This document shows, one piece after another, positions 24,400 to 33,444 of a stretch of 64,000 nt of DNA. The notes under the pieces were generated by a model. The model searched no databases, was not told where the DNA came from, and saw nothing but the letters and a program-made list of their open reading frames with translations. The position numbers and the translations under genes were made by a program. The DNA is from Bacillus sp. AFS015802 (GTDB lineage: Bacteria > Bacillota > Bacilli > Bacillales > Bacillaceae_B). Where the stretch lies: NCBI RefSeq assembly GCF_002561455.1, contig NZ_NTUP01000070.1:14217-78216 (forward strand). The letters are read 5' to 3'. Position 1 is the first letter of the stretch. Every line of letters starts with the position of its first letter.

Positions 24400-26315
24400 T
24401 AAACCACCCGGTTCCTGTTAAAACTGATTTCCATCACCTGCTGTAGTCGATTGGCAATTTGGATGGATTCTTTTAATTTTTGACGATCCTCTTTCGAGAG
24501 CGTACGGACATCGATGTCGTTACTTAGAGGTTTACCCTCACTGAGTTCAAGGAGATTCTGTTTTGTCCTCAAGGAAAGAAGGATGTGCATGGCCGTTTTC
24601 ACATTCTCTGCATCCCTTGGATGGAAGGCCTGTAATTTTTTCAATGCCTGTACCCGTTTGATGGTATTCACTTCTTTAATTCCATACTTAACCGAGTGGA
24701 TCCGGATCATATTGACGATTTGCAAGAGCCCCGATTTCTTGATGTTGAATAAATGATTTTTCGGTTTCAGATTCACCCGACCCAATGGGCCGACGGGAAG
24801 CTTGAAGCGAAGGGCATCTTTTCGTAAGAGTTGCTGCATATTAAGGGATCGTTTCGACTTTTCCGCCAGGTAATCCCTTATCTCCTCTGCAATGGAATAG
24901 TCCCCGTAAATCGGACGGAAGTCATAAAACATCGTGATGTTCTGGATTTCCTGGGCATCCATTTCATGAAGCCACGCATCGATCGCCTTTTTCCAATCCG
25001 TATAGGACCGCTTCCATTTTTGCTCCTTTGCCATGATTCCCCCTGTACACTCCGGGAAACCGCATGCCGCAAGCTTTAAATTCAATTTTTCGGTGAAGGC
25101 CTGAAAGTATTGGTCTACTTTGTTCAGGTCGGATAAATGGTTATAATCATCGAGGATGATCCCATTATCCTGGTCTGTATGGAAACCCTGCTCACTGCGT
25201 CCCTGGCTGCCCATCACAATGAAGCAATAATTGATGGGGGCTGATCCGAACCCTTCCTGCCTCATCTCTCTTTCACTTAATTGAATGATCTTCCGGTGAA
25301 GGCGGTCGTTATAGTTCGAAATCACTTCGCAAACATCGAAACCAAAGCTGTCTTGTGCAAGAAGGTCTTGAATGAACTGTTGAAACGTAGCGCTCTTCAC
25401 CGTAGCAAGTTCCACCAAGTCATCATTCGATACGGCCTTTTGAATCTTATAAGAAAGATCAAGATAATTGGAATCCTGTATATTGAGGAAAGAAGTACTG
25501 GTGAGAATCCCCACGACAACATCGTTGCGGATAATGGGGACGAAATCCACTTCTTCATGCTTGAAGTAGGACAGCGCTTCATAAGCGAAAGACTCATCCC
25601 TGATCCAGAAAGGCTTTTCCTTCATCCAGTCCCTTACCTTTTCAGAGATACTTGGTTTTGTAATATAGGACAGAATTTCCCGTTGTGTCAGGATGCCGAG
25701 CATTTTTTTTTCCTGGTCCACCACCACTAATCCATAAGTATCCTTTTCCTTCATCTTTGCAGCTGCTTCCACAATGGTTGCATCCCCATCGATGAAAGCA
25801 GGGCTATCCATAAGGGTATGTACCTTTGTCCGAAACAGGCTGATGTTTTCATCATCGGTTTCAGTGGCTGATTTTACTTTTATTTCATCGTACAGGGTCT
25901 TCATACGATTGCCGATGCTTTCAAAAATGATTTTTGAAAAATCATTGTTTTTGGTCATGATTTCCAAGATCCGGTCTTTCTGGATCCGGAAGACCGTACA
26001 ATCCTCAATCGCCTGTACTGAAAAGGTCATCTGACCGCTCGTGAGCATGATCATGATCCCGATCAAGTCACCCGGGTAATAGAATCGAAGCGAATACTGC
26101 TTTCCACTTGAACGATGCAGGACATTTTTCGCAAGGCCTGAAACGAGAAAGTAGATATCCAGTTCTTCAACCGTTTCATCTTCATGAAAGAGAAATTCCC
26201 CCTTCTTGAAGGTCGTGTATGCAGAACCGGAAATAATATAATCCAGCTGTTCCACAGACAGTACATCAAAGGGGTAGTGACCCCGTATAATTTGCAGTAA
26301 CTCCTGCTGGTTCAT
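24399..26315 (-). CDS. cNMP-binding/CBS/DUF294 nucleotidyltransferase-like protein
   Basis: This 638-residue protein has four parts. There is an N-terminal cyclic-nucleotide-binding-like beta barrel (about 1-120, with YPGDLIGIMIMLTSG), a CBS pair (about 145-265), a DUF294 nucleotidyltransferase-like domain (GSQGRSEQGFHTDQDNGIILDD, the G-S plus D-x-D metal motif) and a C-terminal helical DUF294 domain. Such proteins are often linked to an exonuclease gene, as here, and to transport or signalling; the reaction is unknown. The ATG at 26315 has GGGAGG upstream and was preferred over a 38-codon extension that would include a hydrophobic but site-less leader. Confidence 0.82.
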   Translation of the reverse strand: MNQQELLQIIRGHYPFDVLSVEQLDYIISGSAYTTFKKGEFLFHEDETVEELDIYFLVSGLAKNVLHRSSGKQYSLRFYYPGDLIGIMIMLTSGQMTFSVQAIEDCTVFRIQKDRILEIMTKNNDFSKIIFESIGNRMKTLYDEIKVKSATETDDENISLFRTKVHTLMDSPAFIDGDATIVEAAAKMKEKDTYGLVVVDQEKKMLGILTQREILSYITKPSISEKVRDWMKEKPFWIRDESFAYEALSYFKHEEVDFVPIIRNDVVVGILTSTSFLNIQDSNYLDLSYKIQKAVSNDDLVELATVKSATFQQFIQDLLAQDSFGFDVCEVISNYNDRLHRKIIQLSEREMRQEGFGSAPINYCFIVMGSQGRSEQGFHTDQDNGIILDDYNHLSDLNKVDQYFQAFTEKLNLKLAACGFPECTGGIMAKEQKWKRSYTDWKKAIDAWLHEMDAQEIQNITMFYDFRPIYGDYSIAEEIRDYLAEKSKRSLNMQQLLRKDALRFKLPVGPLGRVNLKPKNHLFNIKKSGLLQIVNMIRIHSVKYGIKEVNTIKRVQALKKLQAFHPRDAENVKTAMHILLSLRTKQNLLELSEGKPLSNDIDVRTLSKEDRQKLKESIQIANRLQQVMEISFNRNRVV

Positions 26316-26399
26316 CGAATACCTCCCGTTCGTGCTGGTTCCATAGTACTTTACCATAGAATTCCCTATTTTGAAAACGATAAAACGGACAGCGCCCAT

Positions 26400-26436
26400 A
26401 AATAAACACCCTGATATTTGTTGCAGCATCAGGGTG
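26400..26436 (-). terminator. Terminator after the MMPL gene
   Basis: On the minus strand CACCCTGAT pairs with ATCAGGGTG around a 12-base loop, with TTTATTTA after it. It lies between the MMPL gene and the DUF294 gene. Confidence 0.75.
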
Positions 26437-26494
26437 CTTTTAAAGATAATTTGGTTTTATTTTCATGATCCATAAAAAAGTTCAGAACCTCTGG

Positions 26495-28651
26495 CTAAGA
26501 GGCCTTCTCTGCTTTCATCTCCTGTTTTCCCTTCTTTGTAAAAGGCATCCACCAGTTCCAGTCGCCAAGGAGCTTCATTAAAGAGGGAACCAGTATCATC
26601 CGGACGATGGTTGCATCTATGAAAATGGCAATGGCTATCCCAACCCCTATTTGTTTAACGGGCATCACACCTGTAAAGGCGAAGGCACCCGTTATGACAA
26701 TCATGATAAGTGCGGCAGAAGTGATGATTTTACTTGTTGAAGTAAGACCTTCAATCGTAGAACGTGTATTGTCTCCCGTTTCTTGGTATATTTCATGAAT
26801 CCTTGAGATGAGGAAAACCTCATAGTCCATACTAAGGCCGAAAACAAGGCTGAATACCAATACAGGGAGCACTAGGGCAATATCAGATTCGGGAATTCCG
26901 AAATGACCACCCTGAAAAATCCAGACTAAAATTCCGAACGTCGATGTCAGACTGATGATATTCATCAATATGGCTTTCAAAGGAATGATGACGGAGCGGA
27001 AGGCCACCATCAAAATTAGATAGGTTGAGCCTAAAATAATGAACAGGCATAGTCCTATTTTCTGATAGATTTCATCAAATATTTCCTGATTGAATTTTGC
27101 CTGTCCTCCAAAGAGAAGGGGGCGGGTCCATTCTTTTTGACTCCAATCATTCATCAATTCCTTAGCTTCGGGTGAGGATGAATCCAAGGACAAGTGCACA
27201 GGAATCAGTGCCTTGTCTCCTTGAATGAATGTATTCAAGGCAGGTTCCAGCTTCTTCTTTGATTCCGGCTGTTGAAGGGCACCTGATAATTTCTCCGGAG
27301 AGTCGATATTGGTGGCTCCGAAGATGGAATCCACCGATGTAACAGCGGATTCCACCTGTATTTCCGAAATGATTTCATTCAGATCTTCGAGCCCTTCTTT
27401 GGTGGTCCAGCTATCTTCCCGTTCTGCAATCACATACACCGTACTGCCTTCATCTGTCTTGAACTCCTTTTGAATGGTGTCCATGGCCTGACGGGATTCG
27501 AAAGCAGTAGGTAAAGCTTCCTTATCAGGAATAGCAAGTTTCATAGACTGAACAGGCAAGATACCGATCACTAAAACAATCAGTGCGAGGAGTGCCAGAG
27601 TCACGGGTCTTTTCATGACAAACCCGGCAAATACCCTCCATTTCCCGCGGGCATTCTTCTTCTGTTTAATCAACATCCATTTATTTATGGAATTGCCTAG
27701 AAGCAAGAGAACCGATGGGAGAAGGGAAAGGGCAGACACAACTGCAAGCATGACGACAACCATTCCTCCAATGGCGATGGTCTGGAAGATATCGATTTCA
27801 ATTAGCATCATTGCTCCTAAACCGATAAATACACAGACCGCAGAAAAAATGATCGATCTTCCTGCTGTGTTGATCGTGGTTTGGATCGCTTCCGGGATCG
27901 ATCTTGTAGACAATTCTTCACGATAGCGATTGATGAAAAGAAGTGAAAAGTCAATGCTCAATGCAAGACCGATCATAGGGACCACATTCAATAAGAAAAC
28001 AGAGAGATCCATGCTGCCTCCGATCAAGGCGAGGATACCAAAGGCCGTTACAACCGTTATAAGACCAATGACAACGGGAACGACCGAAGCAATAACCGAG
28101 CCGAATGCGAATAGGAGGACAAGCAGGGCGAAAGGTAAACCGATCAGTTCCGCACGTTTTAAATCATCCTGACTGGCCTTGTTAATATCGGAACTAATAA
28201 TGGGAGCCCCCGTTAATGATTGCCCGGGATTCTCTTTAATAAGTTTTTCTATTTTTTTTGTCTCGCTTGAAACATCGGATTGATCAAAAGATAAAACCGC
28301 GTAAGCCACGTCATCACTCATTAATTTTTGATCTTCGAGTGGTGACTGGATAGAAGAAGTAACGTCCAGGTTTTCCACTTTTTCAAGGGTTTCTTTAATG
28401 GTTGTATCGAACTCTTTGGCAGATTGGGAATCCTGCTTTTCCATGAGTAAAAGGATAGATGATTCCGGAAAATCGAACGTCGCGGTCAATTCCTCATTCA
28501 CCATTTCGAATTGCCCATCCGTCCTGAAACCATCTCCACCTAATATGGAAGGTAAATCAGTAGCGAAATATCCCAAAAAACCAGCTGCAATGAACCATAC
28601 CACTATGATCCACTTATGGAAAAGGGTAATTCCTTTACCAATCAGATTCAT
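26495..28651 (-). CDS. MMPL/RND-family membrane transporter (YdfJ-like)
   Basis: This 718-residue protein has the two-fold RND layout. One transmembrane segment near the N-terminus is followed by an external domain (about 40-170), a block of five or six segments, a second external domain (about 395-540) and a final membrane block. The family signature SIDFSLLFINRYREEL in the first half has a counterpart LSMDYEVFLISRIHE in the second. Such MMPL proteins export lipids, peptides or drugs; the substrate here is unknown. The ATG at 28651 is preceded by AAAGGAG, so the ATG 10 codons upstream was not used. No regulator gene is next to it. Confidence 0.85.
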   Translation of the reverse strand: MNLIGKGITLFHKWIIVVWFIAAGFLGYFATDLPSILGGDGFRTDGQFEMVNEELTATFDFPESSILLLMEKQDSQSAKEFDTTIKETLEKVENLDVTSSIQSPLEDQKLMSDDVAYAVLSFDQSDVSSETKKIEKLIKENPGQSLTGAPIISSDINKASQDDLKRAELIGLPFALLVLLFAFGSVIASVVPVVIGLITVVTAFGILALIGGSMDLSVFLLNVVPMIGLALSIDFSLLFINRYREELSTRSIPEAIQTTINTAGRSIIFSAVCVFIGLGAMMLIEIDIFQTIAIGGMVVVMLAVVSALSLLPSVLLLLGNSINKWMLIKQKKNARGKWRVFAGFVMKRPVTLALLALIVLVIGILPVQSMKLAIPDKEALPTAFESRQAMDTIQKEFKTDEGSTVYVIAEREDSWTTKEGLEDLNEIISEIQVESAVTSVDSIFGATNIDSPEKLSGALQQPESKKKLEPALNTFIQGDKALIPVHLSLDSSSPEAKELMNDWSQKEWTRPLLFGGQAKFNQEIFDEIYQKIGLCLFIILGSTYLILMVAFRSVIIPLKAILMNIISLTSTFGILVWIFQGGHFGIPESDIALVLPVLVFSLVFGLSMDYEVFLISRIHEIYQETGDNTRSTIEGLTSTSKIITSAALIMIVITGAFAFTGVMPVKQIGVGIAIAIFIDATIVRMILVPSLMKLLGDWNWWMPFTKKGKQEMKAEKAS

Positions 28652-28800
28652 CTCATCACACTCCTTTATTGAAACTGCCAAATACGAATTTATGTTATTT
28701 CCATGACTTCATATGAGAAAAATGAATCACTTATTTAGTTTAATTGGTGAACTGATCATGTGCAATAACTAAATGTTCGGAGTGAGCAGCGCATTACACC

Positions 28801-29340
28801 TTACGCATTACTGTTGTTGATGATGAATTCTGATGCGGTCAATAAATCAGGAAATATGTAATCAGCGTTATATGTTGAAGAAGAGCTGTCGTTAAGTAAG
28901 ATAGTCGTGCAGCCAGCTTTGTGTCCTGCTTCTATATCTACATCTCGATCACCGACCATAAAGGAAGACCCGAGATCAATGTCGTATTTCTCCGCCAGTC
29001 CGAGAAGCATCCCGGGCTCAGGCTTTCTGCATGTACATCCAGCATGGGGCTTATGAGTGCAGCAGGATACTTCCTGAATGATTCCGCCTGCTTTCTCAAT
29101 TTCCTTCACCATGTAATCGTGGATGGAGTGGAGCTCATCATGGGAAAGATAGCCTAAACCAACGCCACCTTGATTCGTAACGACAAAAAGAAGGAAGCCG
29201 GACTGGGATAAGGCTTTGGTGGCTTCCGGAACTCCCTTCAGGAAATAAAATTGATCTGGCCGGTTGACGAACCTGACTCTGTTGGTTTTTACCTCATTAA
29301 TAACACCATCACGATCAAGAAAAACAGCTTTTTTCATCAT
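28801..29340 (-). CDS. HAD-IIIA phosphatase, GmhB/histidinol-phosphatase-like
   Basis: This 179-residue HAD hydrolase has the nucleophile motif VFLDRDGVINE (Asp9 and Asp11), the motif II VVTNQGG, a zinc site CCTHKPHAGCTCRKPEPGML typical of the D,D-heptose 1,7-bisphosphate phosphatase/histidinol phosphatase group, and motif IV VGDRDVDIEAGHKAG. The exact sugar or amino-alcohol phosphate substrate cannot be told, and no heptose or histidine genes are nearby. The start is the first of two ATGs at 29340 with AAGGAGG upstream. It follows the rRNA methyltransferase gene on the same strand. Confidence 0.85.
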   Translation of the reverse strand: MMKKAVFLDRDGVINEVKTNRVRFVNRPDQFYFLKGVPEATKALSQSGFLLFVVTNQGGVGLGYLSHDELHSIHDYMVKEIEKAGGIIQEVSCCTHKPHAGCTCRKPEPGMLLGLAEKYDIDLGSSFMVGDRDVDIEAGHKAGCTTILLNDSSSSTYNADYIFPDLLTASEFIINNSNA

Positions 29341-29447
29341 GAATCCTCCTTTTTCGATATTTTTCACCAGTCATTCGGTAATTATGTCGCTTCTTGCGGT
29401 TTCCGAGGAAATAATGACAGAGTATTCTGTCATTTGTCTGGAATGGG

Positions 29448-29477
29448 AGGGACGGACCATGAATAAGGTCCGTCCCT
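29448..29477. repeat. Perfect palindrome AGGGACGGACC
   Basis: AGGGACGGACC (29448-29458) and its exact complement (29467-29477) flank an eight-base loop between the methyltransferase stop and the HAD gene. There is no T-run after it. The same arm occurs before proB (21053) and after ppiB (55800), so it looks like a dispersed small palindromic repeat. Confidence 0.65.
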
Positions 29478-29482
29478 AACCA

Positions 29483-30673
29483 TTATAATTTCCGGATAAA
29501 GGCGACTTTTAAGTAATCGCCCTGCTTGTATTGACTGAGGGTTTTGAAATCTTCGGGAAGAGTGTATTCTTCGAGTATTTTATATTTCCCATTGGTTTCG
29601 TTGAAGGCTGTTTCGATAAAGCTTTTGAATTTCTTCATATTAAAGGTACTGCAATTTGTGGAAGCCACGATGGTCCCATTTTTTTCGGTGATGGCAATGG
29701 CTTCTTTCAACAGGTCTTTATAATCTTTGGCGGCACTGAATGTATGCTTTTTTGACCGGGCAAAACTTGGTGGATCCAATATCACTAAATCGAATGAAAG
29801 TTCTTTCTTAACGGCATATTTGAAGTATTTAAAGACATCTTCAACAATGATGTTTTGAGCTTCATAATCAATCCCGTTTATGCTGAACTGTTCAATCGTT
29901 TTGCTTAAGCTGCGGTTAGCGAGGTCTACACTTGTGGTGTGGGCTGCGCCACCGAGAGCTGCAAATACAGAAAAGGCCCCGGTGTAGGAGAATGTATTCA
30001 ATACCCGCTTGCCTTCTGAGTACGCTTCCCTAATGCGTTTCCTGACTTCGCGTTGATCAAGAAATACACCCACCATGGCACCATCATTTAAATAAATGGC
30101 GAATTGCACGCCATTTTCTTTTACGAGGATAGGGAATGAAGGGCGGGTACCTTCTACGAAATCATCATCATCGACGTATTTTCCTTCCTGGGCAAACCGT
30201 TTTTTCTGGTATATTCCCTTATAATCTGTCAATTCCCGTAAGGATTCCATTACTTCTTCATGAAAAGAATAGGCCCCTTTTGAGTACCATTGAATGAGAT
30301 AATATCCATCAAAGTAGTCAATGGTAATTCCGCCGAATCCATCTCCTTCTCCATTAAATACCCTGAATGCAGTAGTATCTTCACTATAGAAGAAGTGAAG
30401 GCGTTGATTGATGGCAGCTTGTATTTTTTTATGGATGAACTCCTGATCGATCTCTTCGTGTTCTTTCCAGCTCAGGAGCCAGCCGAGTCCTTTATTCTGG
30501 ATCCCGCAGTACCCTCTCGCGATAAAGCGACCCTGGGTGTCAACCAGCTTAAGAATGTCACCTTCCTGCATATTACCCACTGCAGAGACATTTTCTTTAT
30601 TTAAGAGAGGAAACCCTTTCTGAAATTGTTGTATGTATTTGGGGTTTGCTTGCACGACTTTTTCTTTTGTCAT
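29483..30673 (-). CDS. RlmI-like class I rRNA methyltransferase with PUA domain
   Basis: This protein of about 396 residues begins with a PUA RNA-binding domain (about 10-85), a short beta linker, and then a Rossmann SAM-methyltransferase domain: VLNTFSYTGAFSVFAALGGA is the SAM motif I and LVILDPPSFARSKK is the catalytic motif IV. The layout matches RlmI/YwbD proteins that methylate 23S rRNA; whether it makes m5C or m7G cannot be read here, though the lack of a clear PC motif Cys fits the non-m5C Gram-positive relatives. The ATG at 30673 has AGGATGAG upstream; the ATG at 30682 is an alternative. Confidence 0.82.
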   Translation of the reverse strand: MTKEKVVQANPKYIQQFQKGFPLLNKENVSAVGNMQEGDILKLVDTQGRFIARGYCGIQNKGLGWLLSWKEHEEIDQEFIHKKIQAAINQRLHFFYSEDTTAFRVFNGEGDGFGGITIDYFDGYYLIQWYSKGAYSFHEEVMESLRELTDYKGIYQKKRFAQEGKYVDDDDFVEGTRPSFPILVKENGVQFAIYLNDGAMVGVFLDQREVRKRIREAYSEGKRVLNTFSYTGAFSVFAALGGAAHTTSVDLANRSLSKTIEQFSINGIDYEAQNIIVEDVFKYFKYAVKKELSFDLVILDPPSFARSKKHTFSAAKDYKDLLKEAIAITEKNGTIVASTNCSTFNMKKFKSFIETAFNETNGKYKILEEYTLPEDFKTLSQYKQGDYLKVAFIRKL

Positions 30674-30742
30674 TCTACTCATCCTAACCTGTTGGTCTAG
30701 TCTTGTGTAGTATAGAACGTAAAGGAAGTTTCTGCAACCGCA

Positions 30743-30780
30743 TAAAAAAATCCCCCTTACGAAGCGATCGGAAGAGGGAA
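30743..30780 (-). terminator. Terminator after the DUF915 hydrolase gene
   Basis: On the minus strand TCCCTCTT pairs with AAGGGGGA and is followed by seven T, just past the stop at 30793. Confidence 0.75.
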
Positions 30781-30792
30781 GGCCTTATTCGT

Positions 30793-31629
30793 TCATTTAC
30801 TCCACAGAAAATCGCCCACGAGGCGGTCCACTTTAATCGTCTCATGCAGCCCGCTATGAGAAATCGATGGATCATACACTACTTTGGTCTGAAAAGGATT
30901 TTTTTCGAAAAGTGATTGGCTTCCTGTGGCACTTAGGACGTTTACGACATCATCACCCGACCCTGCAATCGACAAGACCTTCATTTCAGATGGGATGAGA
31001 TGACGATTAATGTACAATTCCTCTAATGCGTGTGATTCAGGTTTTAAATCAATGACCGCTGCACCGGTATTGATTTGATCATACGATTCCTTCGTGACAC
31101 CCTGAAAAGGCGTAGCGATCGTAATGAATTTATGGGTTTCCGGGACAAAAGAGGACTCACTTGTATTCTCGAGATATTTCGTCGCCGCAAGGCCACCCAT
31201 GGAATGTGCCACGATATTGACGGATGGGACATCGTATTGATGATGCAATAGCTTCATGGCATTTTCCAGCCAAATCGCTTGTTTATCCAAGGAAGCACGG
31301 TTGTCTTCAAAGATGACTTGCACAAGGGGAGGCGAGGTCGGGTTTTTAGGTAGTGCCCCTTTGTACGTGACACTGCCTGATGAAGCCACTGAGATTTCCA
31401 ACGTTTTTTGACCCCAGCCATGCCTATTCTCAAAACGGTCCAGCATCGTTCTGAAAGAATTATATGTACCTTTATATCCGTGCACGAATACGGTGGGGTA
31501 TTTCTCCTCGGTGGTTAAAGGCTTTTCACTGGACTGCACGTTGGTTGTGCGAAATATCGTATATAAAGTGAAGAAGGCGACGATGAAGAGGCCACTCCAG
31601 AAAAATGATCGTTTAGACTTTACTGACAA
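30793..31629 (-). CDS. DUF915-type alpha/beta hydrolase, exported or membrane-anchored
   Basis: This 278-residue protein has an N-terminal signal-anchor (SFFWSGLFIVAFFTLYTIF) and then an alpha/beta hydrolase domain. TVFVHGYKGT carries the oxyanion region, VAHSMGG has the nucleophile Ser, and SISHSGLHE near the end has the likely catalytic His. The family (DUF915) is widespread in Firmicutes and is thought to act as a lipase or esterase outside the membrane; the substrate is unknown. It ends with a terminator. There is a moderately good site (AAAGGAGCG) eight bases before the ATG. It is probably a single-gene unit. Confidence 0.82.
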   Translation of the reverse strand: MSVKSKRSFFWSGLFIVAFFTLYTIFRTTNVQSSEKPLTTEEKYPTVFVHGYKGTYNSFRTMLDRFENRHGWGQKTLEISVASSGSVTYKGALPKNPTSPPLVQVIFEDNRASLDKQAIWLENAMKLLHHQYDVPSVNIVAHSMGGLAATKYLENTSESSFVPETHKFITIATPFQGVTKESYDQINTGAAVIDLKPESHALEELYINRHLIPSEMKVLSIAGSGDDVVNVLSATGSQSLFEKNPFQTKVVYDPSISHSGLHETIKVDRLVGDFLWSK

Positions 31630-31783
31630 GAAAATCGCTCCTTTAAAAAGGTATACCTCTATTGTAAGGGATTCGTGAAGTATTGAATATGTTAAAAAAG
31701 AAATTTATTTGTCATATTATATGTAAGTTTTACCACTAATGGTACTATATTTCTATATTTCATAAGGATGGACGCTTTCCATA

Positions 31784-31815
31784 AGAAAAAGGCTTAAATG
31801 TGTCATTTAAGCCTT
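31784..31815 (-). terminator. Terminator after the M29 aminopeptidase gene
   Basis: AAGGCTTAAATG and CATTTAAGCCTT form a 12-base-pair stem with TTTTTCTTAT on the minus-strand exit side. The remaining gap 31630-31783 is A/T-rich without visible features. Confidence 0.85.
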
Positions 31816-31844
31816 CCGCGTTAGTTTGCCAAGAATATCAAAAA

Positions 31845-33077
31845 TTAAACCCAATCACCGGACTTGAAGATCGGTTCAATCGTACCGTCTTCTTTCTCAC
31901 CGTCAATATCCAATTCAGATGAACCGATCATGAAATCAACATGGACCATGCTTTCGTTAAAACCTATTTCCTCAAGCTCTTCAGCCGTCAATGACCTTCC
32001 GTCTTTTACACACACAGTCAGCGCTCTGCCCAGTGCGATGTGACAGGATGCATTTTCATCAAAGAGGGTGTTATTGAAAATGATGTTCGTGTTGGAAATA
32101 GGGGAATCATGGGGCACCAGTGCGACCTCACCTAAATAGGATGCGCCTTCATCCGTCTCGAGCAGATTCTTCAAGGTTTCATATCCTTCTTCAGCCGTGA
32201 ATTCCACCACTTTACCCTCTTTGAAGGTTAACGAAAAATCCTTGATAAGAGTGCCGCTATAATTAAGGGGCTTTGTACTTGTCACCACACCATTAACGCC
32301 ATGTTTAACCGGTATGGAAAACACTTCTTCCGTTGGGAGATTCGGTACGAATGGAACCCCCTTATCATTGGTGAACTCTGCACTGATCCACTTGGTCCTA
32401 GGATGGAATTCAATGGTCAGATCCGTTCCCGGTCCCTTATAATGAAGTTTTTTATAGTTTCCTTCATTTAAGCGCTTTGCGTTTTTATTCAGTTCATTGA
32501 TATGAGTTTCCCATAATTCGACGGTATTTTCCTGATCCGTCCGTGTTGTATAAAAAATGTTCTCCCATAGTTTATTAAATGCATCTTCTTGAGACAACTC
32601 GGGGAAAACCGTTTGAGCCCATTCCATAGTCGGAATGGCAGCGATCAACCAGCTGATCTTGCCTCCACCGATATAAGCTGAAAAGTCCTTCATCGCTTCA
32701 GCCGAGGTCCTGTTCAACATTGCGACGCGAGTTGGATCAGCATCTCTTAAAAGAGATGGATTGGGGGCAGCCAGATTTAATAATGCGACATTATTTTCTG
32801 CCATTTCAATGTATCCCTTTGCTTTCCATCCGGGAAACGCTTTCAAACCATCGTCTGAAGAACTCTCCAGGCGGATCTTTTTCAGCTCATCATCATAGAA
32901 ATCCGTTAACACATTCAGCGCACCTGCTTCATATGCTTTCCCGGTAACCAGGCGAACGAACTCGTACGCCGTGACGGGTGCTGAAATCACCAGCTCCTGA
33001 CCCTTTTGCAGATTCAATCCGACCTGTACAATCAGGTCTGCATATCTTTCTAAGTTTTTCTCGAAATGTTGATTCAC
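31845..33077 (-). CDS. M29-family metallo-aminopeptidase (AmpS-like)
   Basis: This 410-residue cytoplasmic enzyme matches the thermophilic aminopeptidase family M29 over its whole length. It has EFVRLVTGKAYEAGA near 40-54, the GPGTDLTIEFHPRTKW core, and metal-ligand blocks LGEVALVPHDSPIS, ASCHIALGRAL and MVHVDFMIGSSELDIDG near the C-terminus. The ligands Glu, His, Tyr/His and Asp lie in these blocks. It releases N-terminal amino acids with broad specificity, using two divalent metals such as Co2+ or Zn2+. The start is GTG at 33077 with AAGGAGG seven bases before it. It has its own terminator. Confidence 0.9.
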   Translation of the reverse strand: MNQHFEKNLERYADLIVQVGLNLQKGQELVISAPVTAYEFVRLVTGKAYEAGALNVLTDFYDDELKKIRLESSSDDGLKAFPGWKAKGYIEMAENNVALLNLAAPNPSLLRDADPTRVAMLNRTSAEAMKDFSAYIGGGKISWLIAAIPTMEWAQTVFPELSQEDAFNKLWENIFYTTRTDQENTVELWETHINELNKNAKRLNEGNYKKLHYKGPGTDLTIEFHPRTKWISAEFTNDKGVPFVPNLPTEEVFSIPVKHGVNGVVTSTKPLNYSGTLIKDFSLTFKEGKVVEFTAEEGYETLKNLLETDEGASYLGEVALVPHDSPISNTNIIFNNTLFDENASCHIALGRALTVCVKDGRSLTAEELEEIGFNESMVHVDFMIGSSELDIDGEKEDGTIEPIFKSGDWV

Positions 33078-33273
33078 TTGTAATCCTCCTTAAATATGTA
33101 TTCAATATTAACTATATCTCTTTTGTCAGAAAATTTCATTGAATAATTTCGTACCGATCCTGGAGAGTGATGAATGAAAACAACCGTCGTAACATGAAAT
33201 CAACACTTGAATTGAATCGCCATTAAGGTTTCTTGTGGATATACCCCATTAAGGAAGGGATCAGCCTGAGTAG

Positions 33274-33304
33274 AAAAAGGACCGGTCCTATAAAAGGCCG
33301 GTCC
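33274..33304 (-). terminator. Terminator after the signalling peptide gene
   Basis: GGACCGG and CCGGTCC pair across a short A/T loop and TTTTTCTA follows on the minus strand, ten bases beyond the stop of the 38-residue peptide gene. Confidence 0.75.
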
Positions 33305-33313
33305 AGTGCAAGA

Positions 33314-33430
33314 TTACAGTTTACTTGAGAACGGTGGGAATTCTTCTTCATTGGAATTCGTTACGACCACACCGGCAAGGGCCATAGCGGTAAGACTGGT
33401 GATGATCAATAATTTTTTCACTTTTTTCAT
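33314..33430 (-). CDS. Candidate quorum-sensing propeptide (NprX-like)
   Basis: This 38-codon ORF lies 14 bases after the NprR-like receptor stop. It has a strong ribosome site (GGGAGGTGA, with the ATG at 33430). It encodes a basic start (MKKVKK), a hydrophobic Sec signal (LLIITSLTAMALAGVVV) and a short polar tail NSNEEEFPPFSSKL. A secreted propeptide directly behind an RNPP receptor is the standard layout of NprR-NprX and PlcR-PapR cassettes. The active pheromone is probably a 5-8 residue piece of the tail, such as the region around FPPFSSKL (inference). Its terminator follows at once. Confidence 0.72.
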   Translation of the reverse strand: MKKVKKLLIITSLTAMALAGVVVTNSNEEEFPPFSSKL

Positions 33431-33444
33431 CTATTTTCACCTCC

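Noticed and set aside
24514-25730. Plus-strand ORFs opposite the DUF294 gene
   Set aside because: Their composition mirrors the antisense strand of a well-supported gene, with no ribosome sites or domains.
28398-28706. Plus-strand ORFs opposite the MMPL gene
   Set aside because: They are shadows of a gene with clear RND/MMPL signatures.
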